Counted from the first letter of the stretch, positions 41,090 through 48,592 are shown. The stretch is DNA of 52,537 bases from Planctomicrobium piriforme (GCA_945861585.1 CAMAVC010000011.1:1-52537); one strand, 5' to 3'. Notes: a model not told the origin generated them from the letters alone. A program made the numbers and translations.

Positions 41090-41198
41090 ACAAGAGCTCG
41101 GACAACACCGCGCGAAATCCGGCAAGCCCCTGTGGGTGATCCTGACGGCCCTCGTGTGCCTCGGGATCGCGATCTGGTGGCTGTTCGTGGCGTTCTGA
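41088..41198 (+). other. Out-of-frame transmembrane tail behind the 167-residue gene
   Basis: Reading +1 relative to the stop of the preceding gene, 36 codons give a hydrophilic EQELGQHRAKSGKP and then a clean membrane helix (WVILTALVCLGIAIWWLF) ending in TGA. The frame has no ATG, GTG or TTG before the helix. The joint reads CAGGGG-TGA-A. Either a single-base change has split a tail-anchored protein, or a +1 frameshift makes both forms. Confidence 0.35.
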
Positions 41199-41288
41199 TC
41201 CCGCCTAACGATCCCGCTGCTTTTCGATTTCACCAGTAGCCGGCTACAAACGGAGGCTTATTCCCGCGTCCCCTTCTACTCCTGCCAT

Positions 41289-41930
41289 ATGCCCTCCTCC
41301 ATCTCCCTCCTCATCGCCTATCCCAAGCCACTCATCCGGGCGGGCCTACGGGCAATGCTGGCTGGCTCGTCCGTGAAGATCGTCGGGGAAGCCAGCGACG
41401 CCCCCGGCACCCTAACGCTCGCCAAAAAGCACAAGCCTGACGTCGTATTGATGGACGCGGCTATTCCGGAGGGTGACGCATTCGAGCTGGTCACGAAGTT
41501 CACCAAAGCTCTTTCAGAGACCAGATTCGTTCTCATTTCCGCCCTCGACAATCCGACCTACATGGCCCGCGCACGAGCTGTTGGTGCCGCGAACTGCCTG
41601 CTCGAGAGCGTGAGCCGGAAGGAACTCGTCACGGCCATCGAGAACGCCGCCACCGGAAAGTCGGCCGCGGGAGCTGGGCCGTTTGCCAAGGTCGCAGCCT
41701 CGATGGGGCCACGTGTTACTCCGGCCGTCACTCGCAGCTCCAGCCTGACACCCCGGGAGGCCCAAGTGCTCGCCCACGTCGCTCTGGGCTTGTCCAACGA
41801 TGAGATTGCCCGGTCGCTCGAAATCAACGTCGAGGCCGTCAAAGGACACGTCAAGAACTTGCTGCGCAAACTGGCCGTGGTTGATCGGACGCAGGCAGCA
41901 GTGTGGGCGGTGAAGTCGGGCGTGGTGTGA
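41289..41930 (+). CDS. NarL/FixJ-type response regulator
   Basis: 213 residues. Receiver domain about 5-118 with phospho-acceptor Asp56 in DVVLMDAAIP and Ser at the switch position (LISALDN); LuxR-type HTH about 145-208 (LTPREAQVLAHVALGLSNDE, VEAVKGHVKNLLRKL). No sensor kinase is adjacent. The receiver lacks a Lys in the usual LLES position (here LLESVSRK is shifted), so phosphorylation should not be assumed. Ends four bases before the next gene, which converges. Confidence 0.88.
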   Translation: MPSSISLLIAYPKPLIRAGLRAMLAGSSVKIVGEASDAPGTLTLAKKHKPDVVLMDAAIPEGDAFELVTKFTKALSETRFVLISALDNPTYMARARAVGAANCLLESVSRKELVTAIENAATGKSAAGAGPFAKVAASMGPRVTPAVTRSSSLTPREAQVLAHVALGLSNDEIARSLEINVEAVKGHVKNLLRKLAVVDRTQAAVWAVKSGVV

Positions 41931-41933
41931 GGC

Positions 41934-42329
41934 TCAGCTCTCGAGCCGTTTGAGCGCCGTGATGGCAGCCAGAGCCCGGTCAGTGCCACCGAACTGGGCC
42001 ACGATCTTTTTGGCCGAAATCAGATCTTCAACGGAAACTGGCCCAACGCGAGTTGAGCGCACGTTCGTGGTGGCTGCTTCCCGGACGGCGCGACGCTTCC
42101 GAGGCCTGAAGCCCATCCGCTTGAGAACCATGCTCACCTGTGGACTCGAGACCTCGATGCCCTGCTTCTTCAGTTGGGCGATGATCACAACCGGTCGCGG
42201 CTTCTCACCCTTGGCCTTCATGCCGGTCGCAACCTTACGAATCTCCTCGGACTTGTTCACGTCCTTGGCGGTGGGCTTCTTGGTCGCCGTCTTCTTGCTG
42301 GCGTCGGCACTCGTGGCGGGCTTGGTCAT
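41934..42329 (-). CDS. Lys-rich small protein of unknown function
   Basis: 131 residues. A Lys/Thr/Ala-rich N-terminus (1-35) is followed by EIRKVATGMKAKGEKPRPVV, then VVIIAQLKKQGIEVSSPQVS and MVLKRMGFRPRKRRAVR, the spacing of a winged-helix (first half of an H-NS- or NinH-like helix pair), then a C-terminal helix (FGGTDRALAAITALKRLE). Probably DNA-binding; repeated in planctomycete genomes as an orphan. Converges with the response regulator. Confidence 0.6.
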   Translation of the reverse strand: MTKPATSADASKKTATKKPTAKDVNKSEEIRKVATGMKAKGEKPRPVVIIAQLKKQGIEVSSPQVSMVLKRMGFRPRKRRAVREAATTNVRSTRVGPVSVEDLISAKKIVAQFGGTDRALAAITALKRLES

Positions 42330-42602
42330 GGGCGTGCTCTTTCTTTTTGGGAAGGGTTGGGCTCGAAAAGGTCAGGCTCGGGCTGCTTGATGCACTTATA
42401 CCTTCTCAGCTTCCTGCCGATGTGAAACTTGCTCGAAGCATATAGGAATATTGAGTGCTTGCAACACGCCATGGCCATCGAGGATTCTCGTGCATGCTTT
42501 AGTTCGGTGGAGTCTCATAAGGACGCTCTGGCGGTATCAAAGCGTCGAAATCGACACTGAGGTGCGTCAGGGACCTGCCCGGTGGTTTACCTGATTAGAA
42601 AT

Positions 42603-42860
42603 ATGAACAAGCCTCGTTATTGGTTCCATGCGAAGAGTTACGGCTGGGGATGGGGCCTGCCATCTGCATGGCAGGGCTGGGTCGCGCTAATCACCTACCT
42701 CGTACTTATCCCGGTCGCCGTCCGGTTCTTTCCGCCCGAGCACGGCATGGCTGCGTTCCTCGCAGCCTTGTTTGGCCTGTCGGCCGTCCTGATCGCGATC
42801 TGCTGGTGGAAAGGCGAGCCGCCGAGGTGGCGATGGGGCGAGGAAAAACCAAGAGATTAG
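42603..42860 (+). CDS. Small two-helix membrane protein
   Basis: 85 residues from ATG 42603; an in-frame GTG at 42582 is also possible. A Trp/Tyr-rich N-terminus (RYWFHAKSYGWGWGLPSAWQ) precedes two membrane helices (about 27-46 and 50-70), and WWKGEPPRWRWGE ends the chain. Short two-helix proteins of this kind are frequent in this group; function unknown. Confidence 0.6.
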   Translation: MNKPRYWFHAKSYGWGWGLPSAWQGWVALITYLVLIPVAVRFFPPEHGMAAFLAALFGLSAVLIAICWWKGEPPRWRWGEEKPRD

Positions 42861-42879
42861 CCCCGTTTTCCCCCGACCC

Positions 42880-42941
42880 AAACGTAGGCAGCCCCGTAAA
42901 TATCCCTGATGGAGCGGGGGTTCGATTCTTGACCTACGTTT
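42880..42941 (+). other. Possible structured RNA or decayed tRNA-like sequence
   Basis: AAACGTAGG (42880-42888) pairs perfectly with CCTACGTTT (42933-42941). Inside, CCCCG/CGGGG pairs and a GGTTCGATTC, like a T-loop, is present, but the arms do not make a full tRNA. It comes just before a small open reading frame with a good ribosome binding site. Confidence 0.3.
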
Positions 42942-42960
42942 GCCGTGGAGGGCCCGCCCG

Positions 42961-43077
42961 ATGGTCGCTGCAAACAAGACTCTTCTCAAAGCCGTTCGGA
43001 AACTCGCGATCCGCGACGAGCTTTTGGCGATGCGCCTGCGGGGGCGGCTGGCGGTTGTTCAGGTCGCCAAGGGCTGA
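42961..43077 (+). CDS. Possible 38-residue small protein
   Basis: ATG 42961 with GGAGGG eight bases upstream. The chain (VAANKTLLKAVRKLAIRD, then ELLAMRLRGRLAVVQVAKG) is amphipathic and basic. The 3' end overlaps the antisense 3' end of the decayed SUMF1-type gene, so it may be chance. Too short to judge by codon use. Confidence 0.25.
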   Translation: MVAANKTLLKAVRKLAIRDELLAMRLRGRLAVVQVAKG

Positions 43078-43394
43078 CGCTTCCACCTCCACATCTGCCA
43101 ACCTCCACAGGCAAGCCCCGCCAGTCCCATCACCCACGTCGATGGCTCGGGCACGGAAACCGGACTTGCGAGACGAAAACCGATGCCGCCGTACTCGAAC
43201 GACGGGTCGTACGAGAAGCCGCCGGAGGACGACAGGCCGGACGCGTTGCAGCCCCAGCCGCCGCCCCGAAACCCACGAGACGAGCCTGCGGTGCCTGTGA
43301 GGTCGTTCCACTCAAATAGGTTCACGCTCTGGTCGAACGCGCCGTAGAAACGCGCACTGTTCGTGTACGCGCCGAAGTCTTGCGAATAGGACAG
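43059..43394 (-). pseudogene. Decayed SUMF1-type (formylglycine-generating-enzyme-like) PEP-CTERM gene, 3' fragment
   Basis: The frame is open after a TGA at 43395-43397 and reads DFGAYTNSARFYGAFDQSV, NLFEWNDLTGTAGSSRGFR, GGWG, then SYDPSFEYGGIGFRLASP and VPEPSTWVMGLAGL with an Arg-rich tail. This is the C-terminal end of SUMF1/FGE-like proteins with a PEP-CTERM sorting signal. About two thirds of such a protein (the N-terminal part) is missing, and no start codon suits. It overlaps the 3' end of the next gene in another frame. Confidence 0.75.
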
Positions 43395-43956
43395 TCATGC
43401 CGGCCGTCAAACCAAGGACCAAACCGCATGGCTCAGGAACCTGAGCAATAACAGTCACAGTGTCAGGCACGTTGACGCCAGAAGAGCTGCTCGAAAACGT
43501 CGTAACGTAGGTACCAGGTGTTATTCCCAGCGAGGCGAGGGTCGACCCGTTAATCGTTCCCGTGCCCGACAAAGGATTACCGGAGATATAACCCCTTGGC
43601 ACACCGATGATCGGATTGCCGAACAACCCAACCCGGTCGCCACTGACCGAAGAAAAGAACGTGGCGTCTCCGACCCCGGGGCCAAAAGAGGTCCAGGGTC
43701 CATTAATATAATAATTATCTTGTGGGTTAACGCCGGGCCCGATAATAATATTGCCCGTGGCAGGACGAATTAATTCAACGTCGGTGCCGCCATTAAAAAA
43801 CCCGGACGTGGCTGCCAGGTTGACGTTTCCGGACATGTTAAAAATGACGTTGCCGCCGGATTCCGTAACGTTAAATACGAGTCCTGCCTGTGTCTGACGG
43901 GCTGTCAGCACCGCCAAGCAAAGGCCAACGAGTGTTGCTGTGACTGTTCGTTTCAT
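43312..43956 (-). CDS. PEP-CTERM secreted protein, 3' end fused onto SUMF1 fragment
   Basis: 214 residues from ATG 43956 (GGAG seven bases upstream). Signal peptide (1-24), a Gly/Asn/Ser-rich mature part, and the PEP-CTERM signal VPEPCGLVLGLTAG followed by a helix and ARLRR. PEP-CTERM proteins normally stop just after the Arg cluster; here 18 more codons (HEQCAFLRRVRPEREPI) read into the neighbouring SUMF1 sequence in a different frame. So the end of this gene has been replaced by a deletion joint near 43370-43395. It is exported and probably anchored by exosortase. Confidence 0.68.
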   Translation of the reverse strand: MKRTVTATLVGLCLAVLTARQTQAGLVFNVTESGGNVIFNMSGNVNLAATSGFFNGGTDVELIRPATGNIIIGPGVNPQDNYYINGPWTSFGPGVGDATFFSSVSGDRVGLFGNPIIGVPRGYISGNPLSGTGTINGSTLASLGITPGTYVTTFSSSSSGVNVPDTVTVIAQVPEPCGLVLGLTAGMTVLFARLRRVHEQCAFLRRVRPEREPI

Positions 43957-44160
43957 AGTTTGCTCCAATGTTGGAAGTGGTTGCTGATAGAGTGGGAGGG
44001 CAGGGCCGCCTGCGGGGCGGCGGGGTTGACGCGTTGATGATGTTTTCATGAGCGACTCTCCGGGTGGGACTGACCGAACAGCGGTCACCACATGGCGCAC
44101 CGCCTCCGGAAGCGAGAGGCGTCGTTCGCATCGAAAAGCGGACGCGACCAGTTTTGAAAT

Positions 44161-44241
44161 GTGACGAATCGGGATTGAGCAGGGACGAATCCGGCGCGCG
44201 TGGGACGAAACGGGCGCGCTTTGGGACGAATCAGGCGCGCT
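44161..44241 (+). promoter_or_regulatory. Four-copy 20-21 bp direct repeat array
   Basis: Units begin at 44161 (GTGACGAATCGGG), 44182 (GGGACGAATCCGGCGCGC), 44202 (GGGACGAAACGGGCGCGC) and 44223 (GGGACGAATCAGGCGCGC), a period of 21, 20 and 21 bp, about two helical turns. The array ends 64 bp before the start of the following gene and 205 bp before the divergent PEP-CTERM gene. The regular phasing suits an array of operators for one protein. Confidence 0.55.
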
Positions 44242-44304
44242 GGAGCCACAACCGCTCGCTCGTATGGCAGACTCACCCGCTCCCAAACCGCACAAGGACC
44301 CCCG

Positions 44305-45219
44305 ATGAAGTCACACCTGCTCTTCGCACTTGCAGCATTCGCTTCCCTGAGTACATCGGCCCACGCCGACGAGTTCCGCATCCTCGCTTGGAACGTCGAG
44401 AGCAACCGCCCCGGCCAGTCGCCGGTCAGCGACTCCGGCGTGATCAGCGAACAAATCTCAGGGCTCCTGCACGACCCTGCCACGCGAGCCCAGATCGTTG
44501 CTCTCTCCGAGGTCGAGCCGAAGACGGTCCCGGTCTACAAGCAGGCCGTGGCAGATGGACTCGAGACCGAGGTGGACTTCGTGACCTCAGCCAGCGGCGG
44601 ATACCGTGACGCCGATTCCCTGCTCCTCATTGTCGATGCCAAGCGTTTCGCTATCGAGGACGTCTACGAAATGCACCGATACGCAGGCGTATCGACGAAC
44701 TTCAACGTGATGGACGAGAAGTCGTCCGACTACGGGGCCGTCCGTGCTCGCTCACCGCTTGTAGTGAAACTACGCGACAAGGCGAGTTCTAGCTCCCGTT
44801 CGTTCTGGCTCATCGTGAACCATCTTGCTCGTGGCGAAGAAGACCTACGCGTCGATCAAGCCAAAGCTTTGAAGAAGTGGGCTGAGGACCACGCCGGTGA
44901 GCCGGTGATCACGGCGGGAGACTTCAACTTTGACTTCGACTTCAAGACCCAGAAGGGCAACGCCGCCTACGACGCGATGATCGAGGGTGGCGTCTGGCAG
45001 TGGCTGAAGCCAGACCCGCTCATCGACTCAAACTGGGCGGATGACCGGGACAATCCGCGGAACGACCGATACCCGGACTCGATCCTCGACTTTATCTTCG
45101 TCGCCAACGACGCAAAGAACTGGAGAGGCGAGTCCGACGTGATTGTGCGCGAGGGAGATTTTCCAGACTCGGACAGGACAAGCGATCATCGGCCGATCGT
45201 TGCGACGTTCGTGCCGTAG
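44305..45219 (+). CDS. Secreted endonuclease/exonuclease/phosphatase-family protein
   Basis: 304 residues from ATG 44305 (AAGGAC upstream) with a signal peptide (about 1-20). The EEP motifs are AWNVES (Asn, Glu), LSEVEP, a GDFNFDFD block (Asp/Asn) and SDHRPIVATF at the end. The family contains DNase I, phosphodiesterases and phosphatases; a nuclease or a phosphodiesterase working outside the inner membrane is likely. A four-copy repeat array lies upstream. Confidence 0.83.
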   Translation: MKSHLLFALAAFASLSTSAHADEFRILAWNVESNRPGQSPVSDSGVISEQISGLLHDPATRAQIVALSEVEPKTVPVYKQAVADGLETEVDFVTSASGGYRDADSLLLIVDAKRFAIEDVYEMHRYAGVSTNFNVMDEKSSDYGAVRARSPLVVKLRDKASSSSRSFWLIVNHLARGEEDLRVDQAKALKKWAEDHAGEPVITAGDFNFDFDFKTQKGNAAYDAMIEGGVWQWLKPDPLIDSNWADDRDNPRNDRYPDSILDFIFVANDAKNWRGESDVIVREGDFPDSDRTSDHRPIVATFVP

Positions 45220-45225
45220 ACGGCC

Positions 45226-45564
45226 ATGCCCTTCGAGTCCTCCCTCCCGCTCGTCCTCGGCTCCCTGGTCCTCGCGGCCGTAGCTGTTGTTGCTTGGCTC
45301 AAGATCCAAGCCCGTCCCTGGCTCGCCGTGCCAAGCCACACGTGGAATCCCCGTCTAAAACCACCACGTTTTTCATCGAATGAAAAAACGTCGAATAGAC
45401 GTGAGTGCATTCAGCCCGTAGATATTCCACAACAGACCAAAGCTGATTCCGGCGAGCAGTGTGAAGGCGCCCAACACCCCCACGGCCAGGGCCTGCAACT
45501 TAGCGGCCAACTCGAGCGTGTCTCCGTGCTCCAGTTCTTCAGCAAACACCCGCGCGAGTTCTGA
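45226..45564 (+). CDS. Possible small membrane protein, 3' end doubtful
   Basis: Reading from ATG 45226, six bases after the previous stop. The first 34 residues (MPFESSLPLVLGSLVLAAVA, then VVAWLKIQAR) look like a real membrane anchor. The rest from about residue 50 is antisense to the leftward gene 45373-45696 and unlikely to be real. It may be the remnant of a gene cut by a rearrangement, or only chance. Confidence 0.3.
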   Translation: MPFESSLPLVLGSLVLAAVAVVAWLKIQARPWLAVPSHTWNPRLKPPRFSSNEKTSNRRECIQPVDIPQQTKADSGEQCEGAQHPHGQGLQLSGQLERVSVLQFFSKHPREF

Positions 45565-45696
45565 TTCGTACGTCATCGACTCGGCCGTAGTAAGGCACTC
45601 AGCGGTTTCGTGATCCGATGGATCGGTTGCTTCTTGCGCGAGCAGGTCTTCGATCAGCGATCCATCAAACACCGTAACAGGGCGTATCTCTACCAT
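45373..45696 (-). CDS. Small single-pass membrane protein of unknown function
   Basis: 107 residues from ATG 45696 (an ATG at 45711 would add five). An acidic N-terminal cytoplasmic part (LIEDLLAQEATDPSDHETAE) precedes a helical stretch, then one membrane helix (about 76-98, AVGVLGAFTLLAGISFGLLW). Unknown; composition and charge suggest it is genuinely coding. Confidence 0.5.
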   Translation of the reverse strand: MVEIRPVTVFDGSLIEDLLAQEATDPSDHETAECLTTAESMTYESELARVFAEELEHGDTLELAAKLQALAVGVLGAFTLLAGISFGLLWNIYGLNALTSIRRFFIR

Positions 45697-45767
45697 GCTA
45701 TGACCCCACAAAGCAGCTGATGCGAGTGCCGGTGTTGATTGACATCACGGCCTCAAGACTCACCTGC

Positions 45768-46367
45768 TCAACGTGCAAATCCGCAGCGGCCGTTCGCGCA
45801 TCCATTACCAGGGAACACACCACCACCATTCGGCAACCCCTTTTCCCTCTGATCAGGCGGGATAAGAACCCCATCAACACCCCCAAATGCCTGATCGGCG
45901 GAATCGGCAACCGAACCGGGGTGCAAGATTGGGGTAACCGCTTGAACCCTCTCGGCGGCGATCCGCCAAGCCCCATCCTCACGCTGTAGTGTGAGTAGCG
46001 ACACGACGTCACATGATCGCTGCGATAGCGTCATCCGGTACATGACAGCCATTTCGGCGTTTTGATCCCCTGCATCGACGAGGTAGTTGTCCATCAATTC
46101 GATATCCACCTCGCACCTCACAAATAAGATTGCAGCCTTGCGGCGAAGCCTCGGGCGTTGCGTCGCAACGAAGCATCCTATGAAGGCGTCGAGGTCTTCA
46201 TCACTGATTGCCGCAGCAGCAATCTGAAGACAGTCTTTGATCTCAATCTCTGCTACGTTGGCGTCAGTCACCCGCACCCGCTCGGTGGCAGGGCACGCAC
46301 TGCAAAGTCTGGAAAGCACGACGGCAATCGCGGTGACAAGACGCAGCGTCGGGAGTCTGTGGCACAT
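45768..46367 (-). CDS. Secreted protein of unknown function (NTF2-like)
   Basis: 199 residues from ATG 46367. A signal peptide-like N-terminus (LRLVTAIAVVLSRLCSAC; a lipobox-like Cys is possible) is followed by ISDEDLDAFIGCFVATQRPRLR and MTLSQRSCDVVSLLTLQRED, suggesting a SnoaL/NTF2-like beta domain, and a Cys/Gly-rich tail (GNGCANGRCG). Longer frames upstream are not credible. Unknown family. Confidence 0.5.
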   Translation of the reverse strand: MCHRLPTLRLVTAIAVVLSRLCSACPATERVRVTDANVAEIEIKDCLQIAAAAISDEDLDAFIGCFVATQRPRLRRKAAILFVRCEVDIELMDNYLVDAGDQNAEMAVMYRMTLSQRSCDVVSLLTLQREDGAWRIAAERVQAVTPILHPGSVADSADQAFGGVDGVLIPPDQREKGLPNGGGVFPGNGCANGRCGFAR

Positions 46368-46601
46368 ACGGCACGCAGGGGTCAAAACGAGGGGCCTCCT
46401 TCCATACGCCCCGCCGGCATAAAGCGTTTCACACACGCTGAAAATGCCTCGATTATCGCGATTCGGCAGGAGAGCCGAGAATCCGGATCGACCACTGAAA
46501 CGTTTTTCCCGTGGACGACGTATCACCCAGCGTCGGCATCGTGGCGACACCCATCGAGTGCCGTTTTTGATTCGCTCTCCACACCAGCAGAAAGCATTGT
46601 G

Positions 46602-46745
46602 ATGACGGCCTACCACGTGAAAATCCGATTCAACGGCGCGATTTCCTACGTCACAGTGAACGCCAACTCGGCCGGCCAGGCGAAGCAGCTCGTACTAGCT
46701 CAATACGGCGGCCGAATTGATGTGCTCTCCGTGCAGCGTGCCTAG
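46602..46745 (+). CDS. Small protein of unknown function, 47 residues
   Basis: ATG 46602. YHVKIRFNGAISYVTVNANS, AGQAKQLVLAQYGGRIDVLS: alternating beta-strand and helix typical of a compact ferredoxin-like or KOW-sized fold with a QAK...AQYG signature. Similar short proteins occur in planctomycetes and cyanobacteria as single-domain orphans. No clear ribosome binding site. Confidence 0.45.
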   Translation: MTAYHVKIRFNGAISYVTVNANSAGQAKQLVLAQYGGRIDVLSVQRA

Positions 46746-46795
46746 GTTAACCTGTTCTGACCAAGTCGCTTCCATAAACACGACAAGGAGTTCTT

Positions 46796-47167
46796 ATGTC
46801 TGAAAATCTAATGGCGCGGCGACGTGCCGCGTTGGGAGAGCGGCACTACTTCGTCCAAGGCGAGCCGGCAAAAGCGTACTGGCACAACTTCTCAAAGGGC
46901 CCGCTCGACAAACTCATCAGCAGATATGGCGATGAAGTCAACCTCGTCATCCTTGGTTCGCCCGAACTGGAGAAGGACTTCTACATTCTTCCTTGGAGCC
47001 AAGTGCGGTACTTATACCGAGATGAACTTCTTCAAACCGGGAAAAAGAAGCGATGGGTGGGCAAGGTCAACGACCACGAGCTCATCTACCACAAGAAGGG
47101 CTGCCAACCGGCCGCGCTTGATATCACTGAGTTCTACGGACTCACTGACTTGGCTAGGCAGATGTGA
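46796..47167 (+). CDS. Conserved-looking protein of unknown function
   Basis: 123 residues; AAGGAG lies eight bases before ATG 46796. Mixed alpha/beta with KDFYILPWSQVRYLYRDELL and a Lys-rich GKKKRWVGKVNDHELIYHKK. The ILPWSQV/W stretches recall restriction-endonuclease-fold proteins of mobile elements, but no catalytic signature is visible. Confidence 0.5.
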   Translation: MSENLMARRRAALGERHYFVQGEPAKAYWHNFSKGPLDKLISRYGDEVNLVILGSPELEKDFYILPWSQVRYLYRDELLQTGKKKRWVGKVNDHELIYHKKGCQPAALDITEFYGLTDLARQM

Positions 47168-47273
47168 ATGATGCCCGGCGACAACTCAGGGCGAGGTTCG
47201 TCATGCCAGCACTCGCTCTTTGATTCGTGCAGCGTTCAGCGGGGTCTTGTCGAATCGCTTGCTCGACATGAAC

Positions 47274-47453
47274 TCACAACTCCTCGACTTCCAACGAGCA
47301 TTGCTCGTCATCCCAGGGAATGTCGCTGATCGCCTCCGTATGAAATTCTGGGAGATAGAGGTCGGGGATCGCATCGGCATGAATGCGTCGGTCATCATCG
47401 TATTGGGACTGCTCCTCAATGGCCGTGAACTGGCACATCGTCATTGCATCCAT
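47274..47453 (-). CDS. Acidic small protein (59 residues), in frame with the gene upstream
   Basis: Not long enough for a usual gene call, but ATG 47453 with AGGGG nine bases upstream opens a chain that looks coding: acidic, with CQFTAIEEQSQYDDDRRIH, DLYLPEFHTEAISD and IPWDDEQCSLEVEE. The same frame is open upstream back to the TAA of the 81-residue gene, with 16 non-start codons reading GEIEADISGFFRGERG. This may be the rest of one gene interrupted by a stop, or a second gene. Confidence 0.4.
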   Translation of the reverse strand: MDAMTMCQFTAIEEQSQYDDDRRIHADAIPDLYLPEFHTEAISDIPWDDEQCSLEVEEL

Positions 47454-47504
47454 GCCGCGTTCGCCCCTGAAGAATCCACTGATATCGGCCTCGATTTCTC
47501 CGCG

Positions 47505-47750
47505 TTAAATCATGATATTCCAAGACAATTTCTGCTTGCCGTCATCTAAGTCGCGCATTGGCTCGTTAAATGAGATGCGGACAGAGAGCCGCTTGTTCAC
47601 GCGAGGAAATTCCTCCAGCACGACAAGGCATTTGGCGAGGCCGTAGAGCTGATCATCTTGCGTACGAGGCCAGCGAAGCAATTTACGAACGAACGCTCGT
47701 AGTGCTGCAACAGCTGCATCAACCTCCGGGCTCGACTGATATTTTCCCAT
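47505..47750 (-). CDS. Small protein of unknown function, 81 residues
   Basis: ATG 47750 with GAGGG six bases upstream (an in-frame start at 47789 is less likely). GKYQSSPEVDAAVAALRAFV, then KLLRWPRTQDDQLYGLAKCL and RVNKRLSVRISFNEPMRD. The end (LSWNIMI) runs to a TAA beyond which the same frame stays open for the acidic small protein. Function unknown. Confidence 0.5.
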   Translation of the reverse strand: MGKYQSSPEVDAAVAALRAFVRKLLRWPRTQDDQLYGLAKCLVVLEEFPRVNKRLSVRISFNEPMRDLDDGKQKLSWNIMI

Positions 47751-47931
47751 GTTTGCCCTCACCGAGTATCTCTGATGCACGCAATGCACACCGGTTAAAC
47801 AAACGCGGGAGAACCGCCGTCTGGACTCGCACGCAGTCTAGCACCGCGGAAATCCACGCTGAATCGGATTTCGATGGCGCGCGTTGAAACGCTTACCGCA
47901 TGCGAGGCGTATTCACCGTGGAGGTGCCATC

Positions 47932-48279
47932 ATGAAGCTCTGTGTAGCGGGAAGCCGGTTTTCGACGCTTATCGAGAACGATCTCAAGAAACTTGCCGCG
48001 ATTCATGCCGCCGAATCCATAACAGAGTTGGTGTCGGGAGGGGCGAAGGGCATTGACCAGGCCGCAGAAGCTTGGGCCGAGAGCCGCGGCATTGCAATCC
48101 GTAGGTTTCTCCCTGATTGGAAGCGGCTCGGCAGGGGCGCCGGCCCGGTGCGTAACCGCGAAATGGCCGCATACGCTGACTTCGTCGTCGTTTTCCCCGG
48201 GGGCTCTGGTACGCGCAACATGCTGGCCGAAGCAAAGCGTGCAAAAAAACGAGTTTTCGACTTCATGAAGCCCGCATGA
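47932..48279 (+). CDS. SLOG-family protein (DUF2493/YspA-like)
   Basis: 115 residues with GGAGG about eight bases before ATG 47932. MKLCVAGSRF, VSGGAKGIDQAAEAWAESRG, GRGAGPVRNREMAAYADFVV and VFPGGSGTRNMLAEAKRAK are the nucleotide-binding motifs of the SLOG/DprA-like superfamily. Members bind nucleotides or nucleotide-derived signals and occur in many anti-phage modules; no effector domain is attached here. Confidence 0.82.
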   Translation: MKLCVAGSRFSTLIENDLKKLAAIHAAESITELVSGGAKGIDQAAEAWAESRGIAIRRFLPDWKRLGRGAGPVRNREMAAYADFVVVFPGGSGTRNMLAEAKRAKKRVFDFMKPA

Positions 48280-48339
48280 ATCTCCAACGGAAGCAAGTCG
48301 TCGATGTGGCTTGCAAAGAACTACCTATGAAAGGAAACC

Positions 48340-48561
48340 ATGGCACGATCACGAATCCGATTTCGAACGCTCGCTCTCAACAACGGGTTGATCTGTATCG
48401 AAAAGGCCTGTGGATTCTGCCGCTGCAAGCATATCGTTGAGTTCCCACTCGATGACCTGCACGTTCGCCGGCGGATGACGAGCCTTTGCAGGCGTTGCGC
48501 GGCAGATCTCGAGGAGTCGTTGAATCGCTATCCGATGCTTCGGGGGCGTAAGCGACGCTAG
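48340..48561 (+). CDS. Small Cys-rich (zinc-binding) protein
   Basis: 73 residues with AAAGGAAACC before ATG 48340. Cys pattern CGFCRC (about 24-29) and SLCRRCAADLEE (about 48-59) fits one zinc site. Basic ends (GRKRR). Unknown; 60 bp behind the SLOG gene on the same strand. Confidence 0.5.
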   Translation: MARSRIRFRTLALNNGLICIEKACGFCRCKHIVEFPLDDLHVRRRMTSLCRRCAADLEESLNRYPMLRGRKRR

Positions 48562-48592
48562 CCGATCACAGTCCTGCACCAAAGGATCTCAC

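Noticed and set aside
42880-42941. Second tRNA or right att site
   Set aside because: The T-loop-like GGTTCGATTC is tempting, but the arms do not form a cloverleaf and it does not match the tRNA-Arg 3' end.
44161-44241. CRISPR array
   Set aside because: Four units of 18 bp with only 2-3 bp between them: no spacers, no cas genes.
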